Notes: a model not told the origin generated them from the letters alone. Counted from the first letter of the stretch, positions 1 to 8,807 are shown. The stretch: 64,000 bases of DNA from Chryseobacterium sp. Leaf405 (GCF_001425355.1 NZ_LMQN01000015.1:171862-235861); one strand, 5' to 3'. Program-made: numbers and translations.

Positions 1-2
1 TA

Positions 3-1154
3 GAATTTGCAAAAGAATGGGTTATTTCTTCAGGAAATTCCGTTTTCGATAATGATATGAATCTTCAGACCAAACAGACAGGAATTGTCGGTGAATTGGC
101 ACATACGCATACTTTCAAAGTGGGAAAATTAGCATCCGGATACCGGGTTTCCAATACTAATATTTCTAATGATTTGCAGAATCTTTCCGGTTTTTCAGAA
201 TACAGTGTCAATTATTTAGAACAATATTTTTATACTGAGTTTTCTGGGAAAATTAAAAAATTCAGTTACCGATTGGGAGCAGGTTTAACGAATATTCATA
301 ATAAAAGTGCAGAAAATACTTTTGATCAATGGTCATTTACCCCGAAAATAATTTTAGGCTATCAGTTAAAAGATAATCAGAGCTTGCGTTTTACGAGCAG
401 TTATCGCCCGATAAGCCCATGGAGTGCGGCTTTGAGCAGCAATATTGTACAGATGGCGCCAAATATTGTGCAGAAAGGAAATCCGTTTTTGAAGTCTCAG
501 CAGATGTTTGCGAATAATTTCATTTATTCATACAACAATAAATATTTTGATTTTAATGCGAATCTATTTTACAGATATACCGACAAAACGATCAATCAGT
601 ATTATGTTGCCGATGAAAATTTCGGATATGCTTTAACATATGAAAATGCTAAAAACTCTCAACAGTTTGGAGTACAATTATCGGGTTCTTATAAACCGTT
701 CGGAAATAGTTTATTGATAGCAAAATTGAATTTGACTCCCGCTACGGAAACGATCAGAACGAGTAACGGAGCTTTAATTAAGAATAATTATCTGGCGAAT
801 AATCTGGTTTTGTCTTCGGAATATAAATCTTTCAGCCTTCAATATCAGTTGAATATTCCAGTGTATACGCTGAATGGGGCTTTTTTAGCTACAAACGAAA
901 ATCAGAATCATATTTTTGCTAATTACAAAAAGAAAGAATGGACGTTCAGAGCAGGAATGTACTGGATCGGGATGCCTTCTGAATATAAAACCAAAAGTTT
1001 GTCTGAAAGCTTAGTAAATTACAGCCGTGTTAACCAGATTATGAACAACAAATCGATGTTTATTGTAGGGCTAAGTTATGATTTTTCAAAAGGTAAAAAC
1101 ATAGATTTACAAAAGAAACTGAACAATTCAACGGCTCCGGCTGCGACTTTTTAA
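3..1154 (+). CDS. Outer-membrane beta-barrel protein, C-terminal part (gene starts before the window)
   Basis: The reading frame is open from base 3, so the true start lies outside the window and the ATG at 57 is internal. What is visible is about 380 residues of alternating aromatic and polar strands with repeated short turns, ending in a strand-like segment (MFIVGLSYDFSKG) and a polar tail. This pattern fits the outer-membrane barrel of a TonB-dependent-receptor-like protein of the Bacteroidota OMP_b-brl_3 type. No plug domain can be seen because the N-terminus is missing. A strong hairpin follows the stop codon. The substrate cannot be judged. The barrel assignment is fairly safe; the exact family is inference. 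Confidence 0.75.
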   Translation, partial: EFAKEWVISSGNSVFDNDMNLQTKQTGIVGELAHTHTFKVGKLASGYRVSNTNISNDLQNLSGFSEYSVNYLEQYFYTEFSGKIKKFSYRLGAGLTNIHNKSAENTFDQWSFTPKIILGYQLKDNQSLRFTSSYRPISPWSAALSSNIVQMAPNIVQKGNPFLKSQQMFANNFIYSYNNKYFDFNANLFYRYTDKTINQYYVADENFGYALTYENAKNSQQFGVQLSGSYKPFGNSLLIAKLNLTPATETIRTSNGALIKNNYLANNLVLSSEYKSFSLQYQLNIPVYTLNGAFLATNENQNHIFANYKKKEWTFRAGMYWIGMPSEYKTKSLSESLVNYSRVNQIMNNKSMFIVGLSYDFSKGKNIDLQKKLNNSTAPAATF

Positions 1155-1173
1155 TTTTTAGATTTAATCGTAA

Positions 1174-1207
1174 AAAATCCGCCCAGAAAAATTTCCGGGC
1201 GGATTTT
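1174..1207 (+). terminator. Rho-independent terminator
   Basis: An 11-bp perfect stem (AAAATCCGCCC with its complement) encloses a 12-base loop and is followed by a T-rich stretch. It lies 20 bases after the stop of the barrel gene. Confidence 0.85.
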
Positions 1208-1220
1208 GTTTTTATTTGAA

Positions 1221-1283
1221 GCTATTCCCGCTTTCCGTTGCAATCTTTTTTTCAAAAAAGGATTTTCACTGCAATCGGGGCTA
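1221..1283 (-). ncRNA. Flavo-1-like intergenic RNA/element, copy 1
   Basis: Read on the minus strand, the segment begins TAGCCCCGATTGCAGTG and ends GAAAGCGGGAATAGC, with a variable middle. The same start and end blocks recur at 62648-62730 on the plus strand. This layout (AGCC-cGAT-g-A, variable loop, GGA-AGCGgGAAtAG) is a recurrent intergenic element of flavobacteria. It may correspond to the Rfam flavo-1 motif, but that link is from memory. It sits downstream of, and in the same orientation as, the T9SS protein gene. Confidence 0.5.
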
Positions 1284-1337
1284 AAGTTTAGTCATTCTTT
1301 TTAAAGTTAGAGACAAACTATGTAGGATTATAAACTT

Positions 1338-2339
1338 TTATTTTTTGATGAATTTCGAAGTTTCTGCTTTTTGGTCTTTTCCTGAAACTTCAATGAAATA
1401 AGATGAAGAAGGAAGATCTGAAACCTGTACTTTTCCTGATTTTAGATCTGATGTTTTTACTAATTTTCCGTCTAAACTGTAAATTTTCGCGGTTGAATAA
1501 TTTCCGTTTTCTCCTTTAAACTCGATAAAATCCTGAGCCGGATTTGGATATATTTTCAATCCTGTCTTTTTTGCAGCAGATTCTCCTGTTGACAATGTTA
1601 TCAAATTCAAAGCTTGTGCAGCATTTGTCGTCTGATTGTTGATTCCTAATGCCGGAACATTGACAACGGTTTGTATCGTTGTTAATAAAGCAAATTTATG
1701 AGAACTGTCATAATAAGAATAAGATGTATTCGTAATGCTTCCTATTGGGAAAATAAACGTTGTATCGTTAGGTAAATGAAGATTAAAAACCTGAACAGAT
1801 TTAATCCTCAATACATTGTTAAAAGTAGATGATCCTAACAGTAAAGTCCCCCATGCATCACCAGATAGAGTAATTGTTCCTTTACATAAACCGTTCGCAG
1901 CAGAAGAGGTGAATGTTCCCTGTGCCTGATCTGTTTCGGAATAACCAAAAGCTGCAGGATAGGAAATAAATGTTCCGTTATTGGTAGAAAGATTCAGCGT
2001 TGCATCAGAAGTCACCAATCCTGTGATTTCTAATTTTGAGGCTGATTGTTTGTAATAAATGGTACTTCCGCCGCCTACCATTTTCAACGTAGAGCCTGGA
2101 AAAGTTGAAATTTCGCCTGCCGTTGGAGTAGAATAGGTCGTCGGAGCAGCAGCACCTAAAGCCAAAGATGCATTGCTAAACGTTACATTTGCTCCTGTTG
2201 CAGAATTATTCGGGGTTCCGCTCACGTTTAAATAACTTGCTGTTTCACCCGCAAGAGGATCGTTAAAAGCTTTGGTAATTGTAGCTTGAGCCGAACAAAG
2301 TCCGTAAGCTGCCAGCATAAAAAATAGAGTTGTTTTCAT
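1338..2339 (-). CDS. Secreted protein with type IX secretion C-terminal sorting domain
   Basis: This is a 333-residue exported protein. It has a signal peptide (about residues 1-19, ending CSAQA) and a long Ser/Thr/Asn-rich beta-type region without a recognised catalytic domain. The last 75 or so residues form a typical T9SS sorting tail: KIYPNPAQDFIEF, then AKIYSLDGKLV, SGKVQVSDLPSSSYFIEV and a final KFIKK. Such tails (Por_Secre_tail, type A) direct proteins through the Por/Gld/Spr translocon to the cell surface or medium in Bacteroidota. The passenger function is unknown; low complexity and Thr/Asn richness suggest a structural or adhesive surface protein. Confidence 0.85.
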   Translation of the reverse strand: MKTTLFFMLAAYGLCSAQATITKAFNDPLAGETASYLNVSGTPNNSATGANVTFSNASLALGAAAPTTYSTPTAGEISTFPGSTLKMVGGGSTIYYKQSASKLEITGLVTSDATLNLSTNNGTFISYPAAFGYSETDQAQGTFTSSAANGLCKGTITLSGDAWGTLLLGSSTFNNVLRIKSVQVFNLHLPNDTTFIFPIGSITNTSYSYYDSSHKFALLTTIQTVVNVPALGINNQTTNAAQALNLITLSTGESAAKKTGLKIYPNPAQDFIEFKGENGNYSTAKIYSLDGKLVKTSDLKSGKVQVSDLPSSSYFIEVSGKDQKAETSKFIKK

Positions 2340-2619
2340 GTTTTTAATTTTCGCTAAAGGTAAATAAAAACAAACCTTATTTATGTGATTTTAAGTATAA
2401 TTAATTTATTAAAATAGATACAGTAAAAAATTGCTCAAGAGATAAAAGCAGTTATTGTATGTATTAGAGGTGCTTTTAATTAATTCGGACTGATTTTTAA
2501 TAAAACCAATGACTCATTTAAGAAGTTTTTTGAAATTACTGAATCTGTAACCTGATCCAATTCAAGATAAAAAGTAACGCTAATATACCTATAATGTAAA
2601 GTTGAACTTTATTGACTTT

Positions 2620-2823
2620 CTAAGCTCCGAATTTCCAGACGAATATCCGGTCTAAAATAATGATGATTAGAACAGGAATTAATCCGAATAATATATAAAT
2701 TCCTGCCAGACCATCCTGCGCAGAAACACTGTTGAAGGCAACGATCGAAAAAATTATTCCGATAATAATGGCGAGTATTCCTAAAGCAAGAAATACGGTA
2801 AGTTTGGAGATGAAATTTTTCAA
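2620..2823 (-). CDS. Small membrane protein, possibly truncated by a stop codon
   Basis: This is a 67-residue protein with two strongly hydrophobic segments (about residues 9-30 and 42-60), so it is probably an inner-membrane protein. The start codon is TTG. Reading past the TAG stop in the same frame gives 27 more codons (down to 2536), containing a third membrane-like segment, YIIGILALLFILNWI. That suggests a point mutation shortened an originally three-helix protein. No family is recognised. The upstream small frame (2829-2967) also looks damaged, so the locus may be decaying. Confidence 0.45.
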   Translation of the reverse strand: MKNFISKLTVFLALGILAIIIGIIFSIVAFNSVSAQDGLAGIYILFGLIPVLIIIILDRIFVWKFGA

Positions 2824-2828
2824 AGAAT

Positions 2829-2967
2829 TTATTTTATGTATTTCAATTGTTCATTATAAAGTCCGACTAACAAGCTGTTTCCGTCTTTATCTATTTTCGA
2901 TTTCCTTTTCTGTGAGATTGCTGTGACGGCTGATGATGTGTATATCTTCCTGCTGAATGTTTTTCAT
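2829..2967 (-). pseudogene. Possible frameshifted small ORF upstream of the membrane protein
   Basis: An ATG at 2967 opens MKNIQQEDIHIISRHSNLTEK and then stops after 26 codons. One base over, the frame continues as IDKDGNSLLVGLYNEQLKYIK and stops at 2829, six bases before the next gene. The shift falls at an A4 run (GAAAATA), so one extra A would explain it. The composition looks protein-like on both sides. It is short and has no recognised homologue, so this could be chance. Confidence 0.25.
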
Positions 2968-3103
2968 GGGTCTATTTTGTGCTAATGAAAAATAACAGTT
3001 CATTAGGGTATTGGTATAACTAAACTACGAAAAAATAATAAACCGCTTTGAAAAACAAAACGGGTTACTATTTTAGCTCAGTTCTGAGATAGAGCTTTTA
3101 ATT

Positions 3104-4600
3104 TTATTGACCCAAAAGTTTTTCGATTTTAAGAATCATTTCTTTCGCATTGGTATTTTCAGGATTTAATTCTAAAGATTTTTGATACATTTTAAGGGCA
3201 TCTTCTTTTTTACCATCTTGAAGTAATGCTTCACCATAACTGTCGAATATATTTGAACTTTTTGGAAAAATTAATGTTGCCAAATGGAAAACCTGTAAAG
3301 AATTTTCATTTTTTTGAAGTCTGAGAAATTGATAGCCCAATCGGTTAAAATCTCTTTCCGTTGCGTTATAACTTTCCGGGTTTTTTAAATATCCTTCGAT
3401 CAGCTGATTCGCTTTTTCTTTATTTCCACTTTCCAATAAACTGCCATAGATTCTTGAAAGATTTTGTACAGGAATTGCATACATTTTGTTATCAAGTATT
3501 TGAAAAACGGTATTGGATAAAGGAAAAACGGAAGTATTTCCTGTATTAGATAAAAGAATCACAGTTTCATTTTTCTTAAGATTATGAATTAAAATAGAGG
3601 TCAATCCGGTAATAAACCCATCATGAAAGACAATTTTTCCGTTGCTTTCATCGGTATACATTCCCCATCCTAAACCGTAACTTATTTCTTGCCCATCTAT
3701 TACGTAGGTTACTTTTTTCCCATCGTTGAGTATTGTCGCTGTTAAAGCTTCTTCTAACTCCTTATTGCCTAAAATTTGGTAAGTAAATAATGCATTTTGG
3801 TGTTTTTGTAAGTCTAAAGCGGTGCTTACAATTCCTCCATTTCCATAAAAGTTGCTTCTTTCAACGATTAAAAAAGTTTCTTTTAAGCTATTTGTATTCA
3901 CAAGATCGGTCGAGTAAAAGTTTGGGTAGGTGTACAATTCTACCTGATTTACACTTTTCACTTTCCTGTCATTCGGAACAAATGAATTTTTCATTTTCGC
4001 AGGCTTGAAGATATTTTTCTCTAAATAATCAGCATAACTCATTCCTGATACTTTTTCGATAATCAGTGCGGCAATGCAAAAATTTACATTGTTGTATTCC
4101 CATTTGCTTCCGGGTAAGAATGAAATTGGTGTTTTGAAACGAATGAAAGTCGGTATAATATCAGAATTGGAAATGATTTTTTCCGGCTGTTCTTTGATAA
4201 TCACATCGAATAAATTATACTCTTGTGCCAATCCTGAAGTATTATTCAGCAATTGTTTGATGCTGATATTTGGATAAGGAAATTCCGGAAGATATTTTTG
4301 CACCGGATCATCAATCTTGAGTTTTCCTTTTTGTTTAAGCTGAAGTATTGCTGTTGCAGTAAATGTTTTTGTAATGGAAGCAATTGGGAATTGAGAAGTA
4401 TCGGAGATTTTTTCTTTCTTTTCGATGTTAGAAAACCCGTAAGTATGGGAAAAAATGTTTTCTCCGGATTTGGAAATGACAACGCTGCCATTAAACATCT
4501 TATTGTTGGAGAGTGTTGAAAAGAAATTATTTATTTCCTGCCCCGAAATAGTATTAACGAAAAAAGCAGTTAATAAAATCAAAAAGAATCTTTTTTTCAT
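3104..4600 (-). CDS. Serine beta-lactamase-like hydrolase with C-terminal TPR
   Basis: This 498-residue exported protein has a signal peptide (residues 1-20). The beta-lactamase/DD-peptidase fold (class C / esterase group) carries the nucleophile motif S75-I-T-K78, the YxN motif Y169-N-N171 and a later HDG triad near residue 325 in place of KTG. After residue about 370 the protein turns helical and ends in a TPR-like repeat (SYGEALLQDGKKEDALKMYQ). Such proteins act in the periplasm as peptidases or esterases; most do not confer beta-lactam resistance. It appears monocistronic. Confidence 0.85.
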   Translation of the reverse strand: MKKRFFLILLTAFFVNTISGQEINNFFSTLSNNKMFNGSVVISKSGENIFSHTYGFSNIEKKEKISDTSQFPIASITKTFTATAILQLKQKGKLKIDDPVQKYLPEFPYPNISIKQLLNNTSGLAQEYNLFDVIIKEQPEKIISNSDIIPTFIRFKTPISFLPGSKWEYNNVNFCIAALIIEKVSGMSYADYLEKNIFKPAKMKNSFVPNDRKVKSVNQVELYTYPNFYSTDLVNTNSLKETFLIVERSNFYGNGGIVSTALDLQKHQNALFTYQILGNKELEEALTATILNDGKKVTYVIDGQEISYGLGWGMYTDESNGKIVFHDGFITGLTSILIHNLKKNETVILLSNTGNTSVFPLSNTVFQILDNKMYAIPVQNLSRIYGSLLESGNKEKANQLIEGYLKNPESYNATERDFNRLGYQFLRLQKNENSLQVFHLATLIFPKSSNIFDSYGEALLQDGKKEDALKMYQKSLELNPENTNAKEMILKIEKLLGQ

Positions 4601-4690
4601 ATTGTTTTAATTTTAAAACAGGTCAGTAGTTCCTGATTTAATAGTAAGACAGTTTTGCAATGAATTGTATTACATTTTTGATCATTACAA

Positions 4691-4720
4691 AAAACCGTTC
4701 TGTAAAAACAGAGCGGTTTT
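4691..4720 (-). terminator. Hairpin terminator between the kinase and the serine hydrolase
   Basis: A 13-bp stem (AAAACCGTTCTGT with one G-T wobble) closes a 4-base loop. It lies 100 bases after the stop of the minus-strand APH-like gene and before the promoter region of the serine hydrolase gene. Confidence 0.65.
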
Positions 4721-4819
4721 ATATTATGAAGAACAATAGAAATTTCTTTCCGAAGTTGCAATGTGAGGTTTCTTTCTGCGTAAAATATATTTCTATAAAT
4801 GAAATTAAGATTAACAAAA

Positions 4820-5803
4820 TTACTTTTTTGATTCATAATAATCCATCCAATTTCTTATTCTTCCGACAAACATTTTAAGATAATTTTCCGTGAAAAATAT
4901 ATTAGACCAATCAAATCTTTGTGCCTGTACCCCAAGATAAAATATGAAGATAGATGCTCCTGCCTCGGGAATTAATTGAATTTCTTTCTCAGATAAACCT
5001 CTTATTTGTTGGTAGCCATTTAAAAAACTTTGCACTTTATTTTCATATTTTTCTTTATCTGATTCGATAAAAAATAATTGTTTGCAAAAATAAGCGACAT
5101 CTAAAATAAGTTCTCCATTTCCACAATTATCAAAGTCGAAGATCGTAATCTCATCTTGATTATTTACACTTAAATTGTCGTACCAAATATCGAGATGAAC
5201 TATTCCTTTCTGATGTTCTGCCCAATTTGCTTCTTCGAAACTTTTTGATATTTGATTTCCAATTTTCCTGATGTATTGCATTTCATCCAAATCTTCAGAA
5301 AAGAAAGAGATCATGTGATGATAAGCCTGGTGTAGAAGAACTTCGGAATTATAATCTGTTCTGTTGATTTTTTTACCTGCTGTTATGGTATGAATTTTTG
5401 CCATCAACGAACCGACAGCAAAGCAGGATTCATTACTCATGAATCGCATTTTCTTACCTTCTGCAAATGTGAAAAGTACGGCATGTCGCACACCTTCCGG
5501 AGCATTGATTTCCTGGATAAAGTTTCCTTCTTTATCGGGAATGGGATATGATACCGCAAGGTCATTATCTTTTAGTAAGAGTAAAAGTTCTAATTCTTCC
5601 TGAATTTCAGACTTCGTTCTCCAGTTGTGACAGTAAATGCGAGCAAAAAATTTTGTCTGACTATCAGAAATAAAATAGGTGTGATTAACGCCTGTTCTGA
5701 ACAATTTACAATCAATATTTTCTTCTAACGGATATTTTTCTTTTATAAATTCAGCTAATGCGGTTTCTGATACGATGGAAGCTATTACTGGAAATGCAGA
5801 CAT
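4820..5803 (-). CDS. Aminoglycoside-phosphotransferase-fold kinase
   Basis: This 327-residue protein has the protein-kinase-like APH fold. The Brenner motif is H203-L-D205-x4-N210 (VHLDIWYDN), followed by the metal-binding D223-F-D225. The N-terminal lobe has a plausible ATP-binding strand (GVNHTYFISDSQTKFFARIY, residues 38-57). Relatives phosphorylate small hydroxylated molecules (homoserine, choline, sugars, aminoglycosides), so the substrate cannot be named. It lies 55 bases downstream of the RNA ligase on the same strand and may be the last gene of that transcript. A resistance function should not be assumed. Confidence 0.75.
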   Translation of the reverse strand: MSAFPVIASIVSETALAEFIKEKYPLEENIDCKLFRTGVNHTYFISDSQTKFFARIYCHNWRTKSEIQEELELLLLLKDNDLAVSYPIPDKEGNFIQEINAPEGVRHAVLFTFAEGKKMRFMSNESCFAVGSLMAKIHTITAGKKINRTDYNSEVLLHQAYHHMISFFSEDLDEMQYIRKIGNQISKSFEEANWAEHQKGIVHLDIWYDNLSVNNQDEITIFDFDNCGNGELILDVAYFCKQLFFIESDKEKYENKVQSFLNGYQQIRGLSEKEIQLIPEAGASIFIFYLGVQAQRFDWSNIFFTENYLKMFVGRIRNWMDYYESKK

Positions 5804-5858
5804 TTTTTAAGTGTATTTTTTTCGGCTAAATTTAAAATGAGTGTAAAGAGACTTTATT

Positions 5859-6881
5859 TTATAAACTCATTATTTTATTAATCTCAGCATTCATTCTTTC
5901 AACAATCCATTCTTTTTCGTCAGAAGATAAATCATTTAAAAGATGGTCGTTGTTTTCATTAAAATCTGTAATGACGTCTTCTAAAAATTCTGTTTTAATT
6001 TCAGAAACCCGAAGCTGATTGTTCAGATCTAGCGTACCTATTTTAGATATTGCACTTTTTAATCTGTTTTGAGTGACGTAGTTTCTCAATTCTTCTACGA
6101 TAAAAGACAAATCTTCTGTTTTAGAGGAAATATTGGGGATGAACGACCATTTTTCTGCCTCATGGAATTTCTCTTCTTCATCGAATTCAGGATTTTTTAA
6201 TTTGATGATTGGTCTTGAAAATGGGGTGTGATCTTTCTGATTGAAAGGTTTTATCACAACACCTTCAATTAAATTATTTTGTAACTCAGGGAGGTTGAAT
6301 TCTTTAGGAATAGAAGAATTGATTCTAATATTGAAGTTCATCGCTTCGTTGAATTTTCCGATCAATAATGGCTGTGCATGAAATATTTCAAACCGATTAA
6401 AATAAGCTACTGAAGTTTCATAATCCAAATAATATTTGGAACCTGAACCATCGGTTTCAATAGCAATATCGAAAGCACAGAATTCAATATTTGGAGTGTA
6501 ATATACGCCGGTCTGAATTGCATGGAGATCTTTTTCAGGATTGACTTCCGGATGAGGATATTTGCCACCGAACAATTCTCCGTAAACAATATATTTTTCT
6601 CCGGTTATTTCTTTGCTTAATTTTTCGAAAAGGGGGAGTATATGATCTTCTAATTTACTAACCACCAATTGGAAACCAAAAAAATTGTCTGTCCAGCTGA
6701 GGTATTCTTTTCTTTTGGCAAATTTCAAATTGCTGTTTTCATAAACAAAACTGAGGTTGGCTCCATGAACTTTTTCCGTAACCACCCATTTTAATTTTTC
6801 CATTTTGGAAAAATCGCTTTCGCTAAGACCTAATTTTTTTAAGTTGTTGGGCATTTTTTCATACCCTGAAAATTCACTCAT
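5859..6881 (-). CDS. T4 Rnl2-family RNA ligase
   Basis: This 340-residue ATP-dependent RNA ligase joins 3'-OH and 5'-phosphate RNA ends, usually across nicks. Motif I is E36-K37-V-H-G40-A-N, with K37 as the adenylated lysine (T4 Rnl2: EKIHGTN). Also visible are motif III (YIVYGELFGG), motif IV (LIEGVVIKP) and motif V (IIKLKNPEF). The C-terminal helical domain carries YVTQNRLKSAISKIG, very close to T4 Rnl2 YVTLNRVNNVISKIG, so the full two-domain architecture is present. Seven bases separate it from the upstream unknown gene, so the two are probably co-transcribed. RNA repair is the family role; the target here is unknown. Confidence 0.9.
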   Translation of the reverse strand: MSEFSGYEKMPNNLKKLGLSESDFSKMEKLKWVVTEKVHGANLSFVYENSNLKFAKRKEYLSWTDNFFGFQLVVSKLEDHILPLFEKLSKEITGEKYIVYGELFGGKYPHPEVNPEKDLHAIQTGVYYTPNIEFCAFDIAIETDGSGSKYYLDYETSVAYFNRFEIFHAQPLLIGKFNEAMNFNIRINSSIPKEFNLPELQNNLIEGVVIKPFNQKDHTPFSRPIIKLKNPEFDEEEKFHEAEKWSFIPNISSKTEDLSFIVEELRNYVTQNRLKSAISKIGTLDLNNQLRVSEIKTEFLEDVITDFNENNDHLLNDLSSDEKEWIVERMNAEINKIMSL

Positions 6882-6888
6882 TGTTTTT

Positions 6889-7566
6889 TTATTGATAGCT
6901 TGCTACTTGTTCTTTTAACCAGGATACACATTCTTCTGCTTTATCTACCGGCAGAAAATCTTTATAGTTATTCAACTTATCCAGAAGTTCTTCATAATCT
7001 TCAGAATCATATCTTTCTTTTGGGTCATCTTCCATTCTTATCAATTCTTCATAACGGAGTTGGAATTCATAAATTTCTTCTGCATAATAATCGGCAATAA
7101 TTTTCGGTGATGAGGCATAATCAGAAAGAAGATAGTCTTCAAAATAATGGAATTTGCCTTTATACTGATAATTTAATACTCCTTCTTTAATTTCGTATTC
7201 ATCAATATTATCAAAATAATACACGCAAAACAAAGCATCTTCTAAATAAATAGACAAATTGCTCATAAAATCTATATAATCATTGCCGCCAGGACCAGAT
7301 TTACTCTGGCCTTGTATCTGTATATATATTCCAGGTTTTTTAAAATTGATTATTTTATCTTCGTAATACATGGCACATCTTTCTAATATTCCATCATCGG
7401 AAATTACAGCAAAAGTATTGTTAAAAATTCCCCATTCACTTGTGTGAATTCGTTCATCAGCATATTTTTCTAAAAATTCTTTCTCTTTTTCTTTTTTTAC
7501 CTGCAAAATAGCGCCACCTAAAATTACTCTTGGTTTTAACTGCGTTACTCCATGTAATTCTCCCAT
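6889..7566 (-). CDS. Acidic protein of unknown function, upstream of the RNA ligase
   Basis: This 225-residue soluble protein is rich in Glu, Asp and Tyr. No signal peptide, membrane segment or catalytic motif is recognised. A region around SGPGGNDYIDFMSNLSIYLEDALF (residues 90-113) and a strongly acidic helical C-terminus (residues 165-225) stand out. The composition resembles that of polymorphic-toxin immunity proteins or SMI1/KNR4-like proteins, but this is impression only. The stop lies 7 bases before the RNA ligase start, which is good evidence for a shared transcript. Confidence 0.6.
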   Translation of the reverse strand: MGELHGVTQLKPRVILGGAILQVKKEKEKEFLEKYADERIHTSEWGIFNNTFAVISDDGILERCAMYYEDKIINFKKPGIYIQIQGQSKSGPGGNDYIDFMSNLSIYLEDALFCVYYFDNIDEYEIKEGVLNYQYKGKFHYFEDYLLSDYASSPKIIADYYAEEIYEFQLRYEELIRMEDDPKERYDSEDYEELLDKLNNYKDFLPVDKAEECVSWLKEQVASYQ

Positions 7567-7626
7567 CTCTATGTAATTTATGTTAAATATTCCATGACGC
7601 TTTAAATTTCTGTTTTGCCACTCTTT

Positions 7627-7828
7627 TTATAGAGGAACGGCTTCGATTCCTTTTAGTTGAAGATCTTCATATACTTTAGGATCGTTGCTGAAAAGTGTCA
7701 TTTTCTTTAAGTTCGGGAAATGTTTGATATCTTCATAATTTCAATGTTAAAAAATCATCTTCGCCATCCCAGTAAGGTGTGATGTTCATGTAAATGTCAT
7801 TTCCACCGTTTTGGTATATTTGAGTGAT
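7627..7828 (-). pseudogene. Remnant of a DUF6892-like gene, frameshifted
   Basis: On the minus strand a frame reads ITQIYQNGGNDIYMNITPYW and continues DGEDDFLTLKL before a stop. One frame over, it continues DIKHFPNLKKMTLFSNDPKVY and EDLQLKGIEAVPL, with a stop at 7627. Together these look like the end of one protein with a WDGEDD block followed by a PNLKK leucine-rich-like tail, as in DUF6892-type proteins (from memory). A TAG stop lies directly upstream at 7829-7831, so the N-terminus is lost too. It fills most of the 305-base gap between the acidic protein and the Kelch gene. Confidence 0.55.
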
Positions 7829-7871
7829 CTATGTAGTAAAATTAATGAAAAGTCTTTGATTAATAGATACT

Positions 7872-8807
7872 TTAATTTGATTGGTCATGAGCGGAGAGTG
7901 CTCCTTCACTAATATCCGCAACCTGAATATTTTTAATGGCTGATTTGGTTGAAGATGTTGTACTTCCGCCAATAATGTATAATTTATCGTTATATACTTC
8001 CGCGGCGGCGTGTCTTCTGGGAATCATATTGGATGATAACTGATATAGTTTATTGGTCTCTGTATCGAAATAGGCCAAAAAAGTTTGATTATTATACCCT
8101 TCTGCAATAAAAATCTTATTACCGGATACCGCTAATGAATGTCCGGATATCGCAACTGGCATCTTATATTGCTCAGTCCAAAGATTTTTGTTAAGATCGA
8201 AAACATTGACCAGACGGGAAGACGTACCGTTGAAACCACCAATGACATACAGCTTGTCATTCACAATTTTGCCCCTTGCTTCTCTGGCGGTGGGCATCTC
8301 GGGTAACTGATTCCAGGTATCTGAAGCAATATCATAGTATTGAAATCTGTTGGAAAATACAGTGGTTGCGGCATTGTTTAGTCCGCTGCCGCCGAATACA
8401 TATATTTTTCCGTCGTGGATAGCAGAACCTGCATTTCCTGTGTAGGCACGATTAACAGCTCCCTTGGTTATTTTATTAGTTTCAAGGTCCAGAATTTCAA
8501 GATGGCTGTTTCCCCAACCGTTAAAGATATAAATTTTATTATCGTAAGTCTCCGAATTGGCGAATTTTCTAGGAAGCAACTTAGAGTTGATGATACTCCA
8601 GCGGTTGTCTTTAATATTGTATTTCTCAATAAGAGTTGCATTACCATCACTAACTTTATAACCATTACTCACATAGATATTATCATCTACAATGACACTG
8701 CTTACAGCTCCTCTGCCCATAGACATATCCGAAAGATGTTTGAAATTTAGGGTTTGTGCATTGGCTAAGCATAAACCGAAAAGTGAAAGGAGAAATGATT
8801 TTTTCAA
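7872..8807 (-). CDS. Secreted Kelch-repeat beta-propeller protein
   Basis: This 311-residue protein has a signal peptide (MKKSFLLSLFGLCLANAQ). About six Kelch blades follow, each with the DGKIYVFGG / NDKLYVIGG signature followed by W and Y positions (for example residues 130-140, 182-190 and 272-280). The repeats fill almost the whole mature protein, giving a single propeller. Kelch propellers bind proteins or glycans; an enzymatic role is possible but nothing shows it. There is no T9SS tail, so it is probably periplasmic. Confidence 0.85.
   Translation of the reverse strand: MKKSFLLSLFGLCLANAQTLNFKHLSDMSMGRGAVSSVIVDDNIYVSNGYKVSDGNATLIEKYNIKDNRWSIINSKLLPRKFANSETYDNKIYIFNGWGNSHLEILDLETNKITKGAVNRAYTGNAGSAIHDGKIYVFGGSGLNNAATTVFSNRFQYYDIASDTWNQLPEMPTAREARGKIVNDKLYVIGGFNGTSSRLVNVFDLNKNLWTEQYKMPVAISGHSLAVSGNKIFIAEGYNNQTFLAYFDTETNKLYQLSSNMIPRRHAAAEVYNDKLYIIGGSTTSSTKSAIKNIQVADISEGALSAHDQSN

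Noticed and set aside
3040-3066. Weak hairpin after the serine hydrolase gene
   Set aside because: The stem has a bulge and several mismatches; it is not convincing as a terminator.
4246-4491. 81-residue minus-strand frame
   Set aside because: It lies entirely within the serine hydrolase gene in another frame.
4597-4836. Open frame of 79 residues on the minus strand
   Set aside because: It runs through a terminator hairpin and overlaps the end of the kinase gene; the composition is not protein-like.
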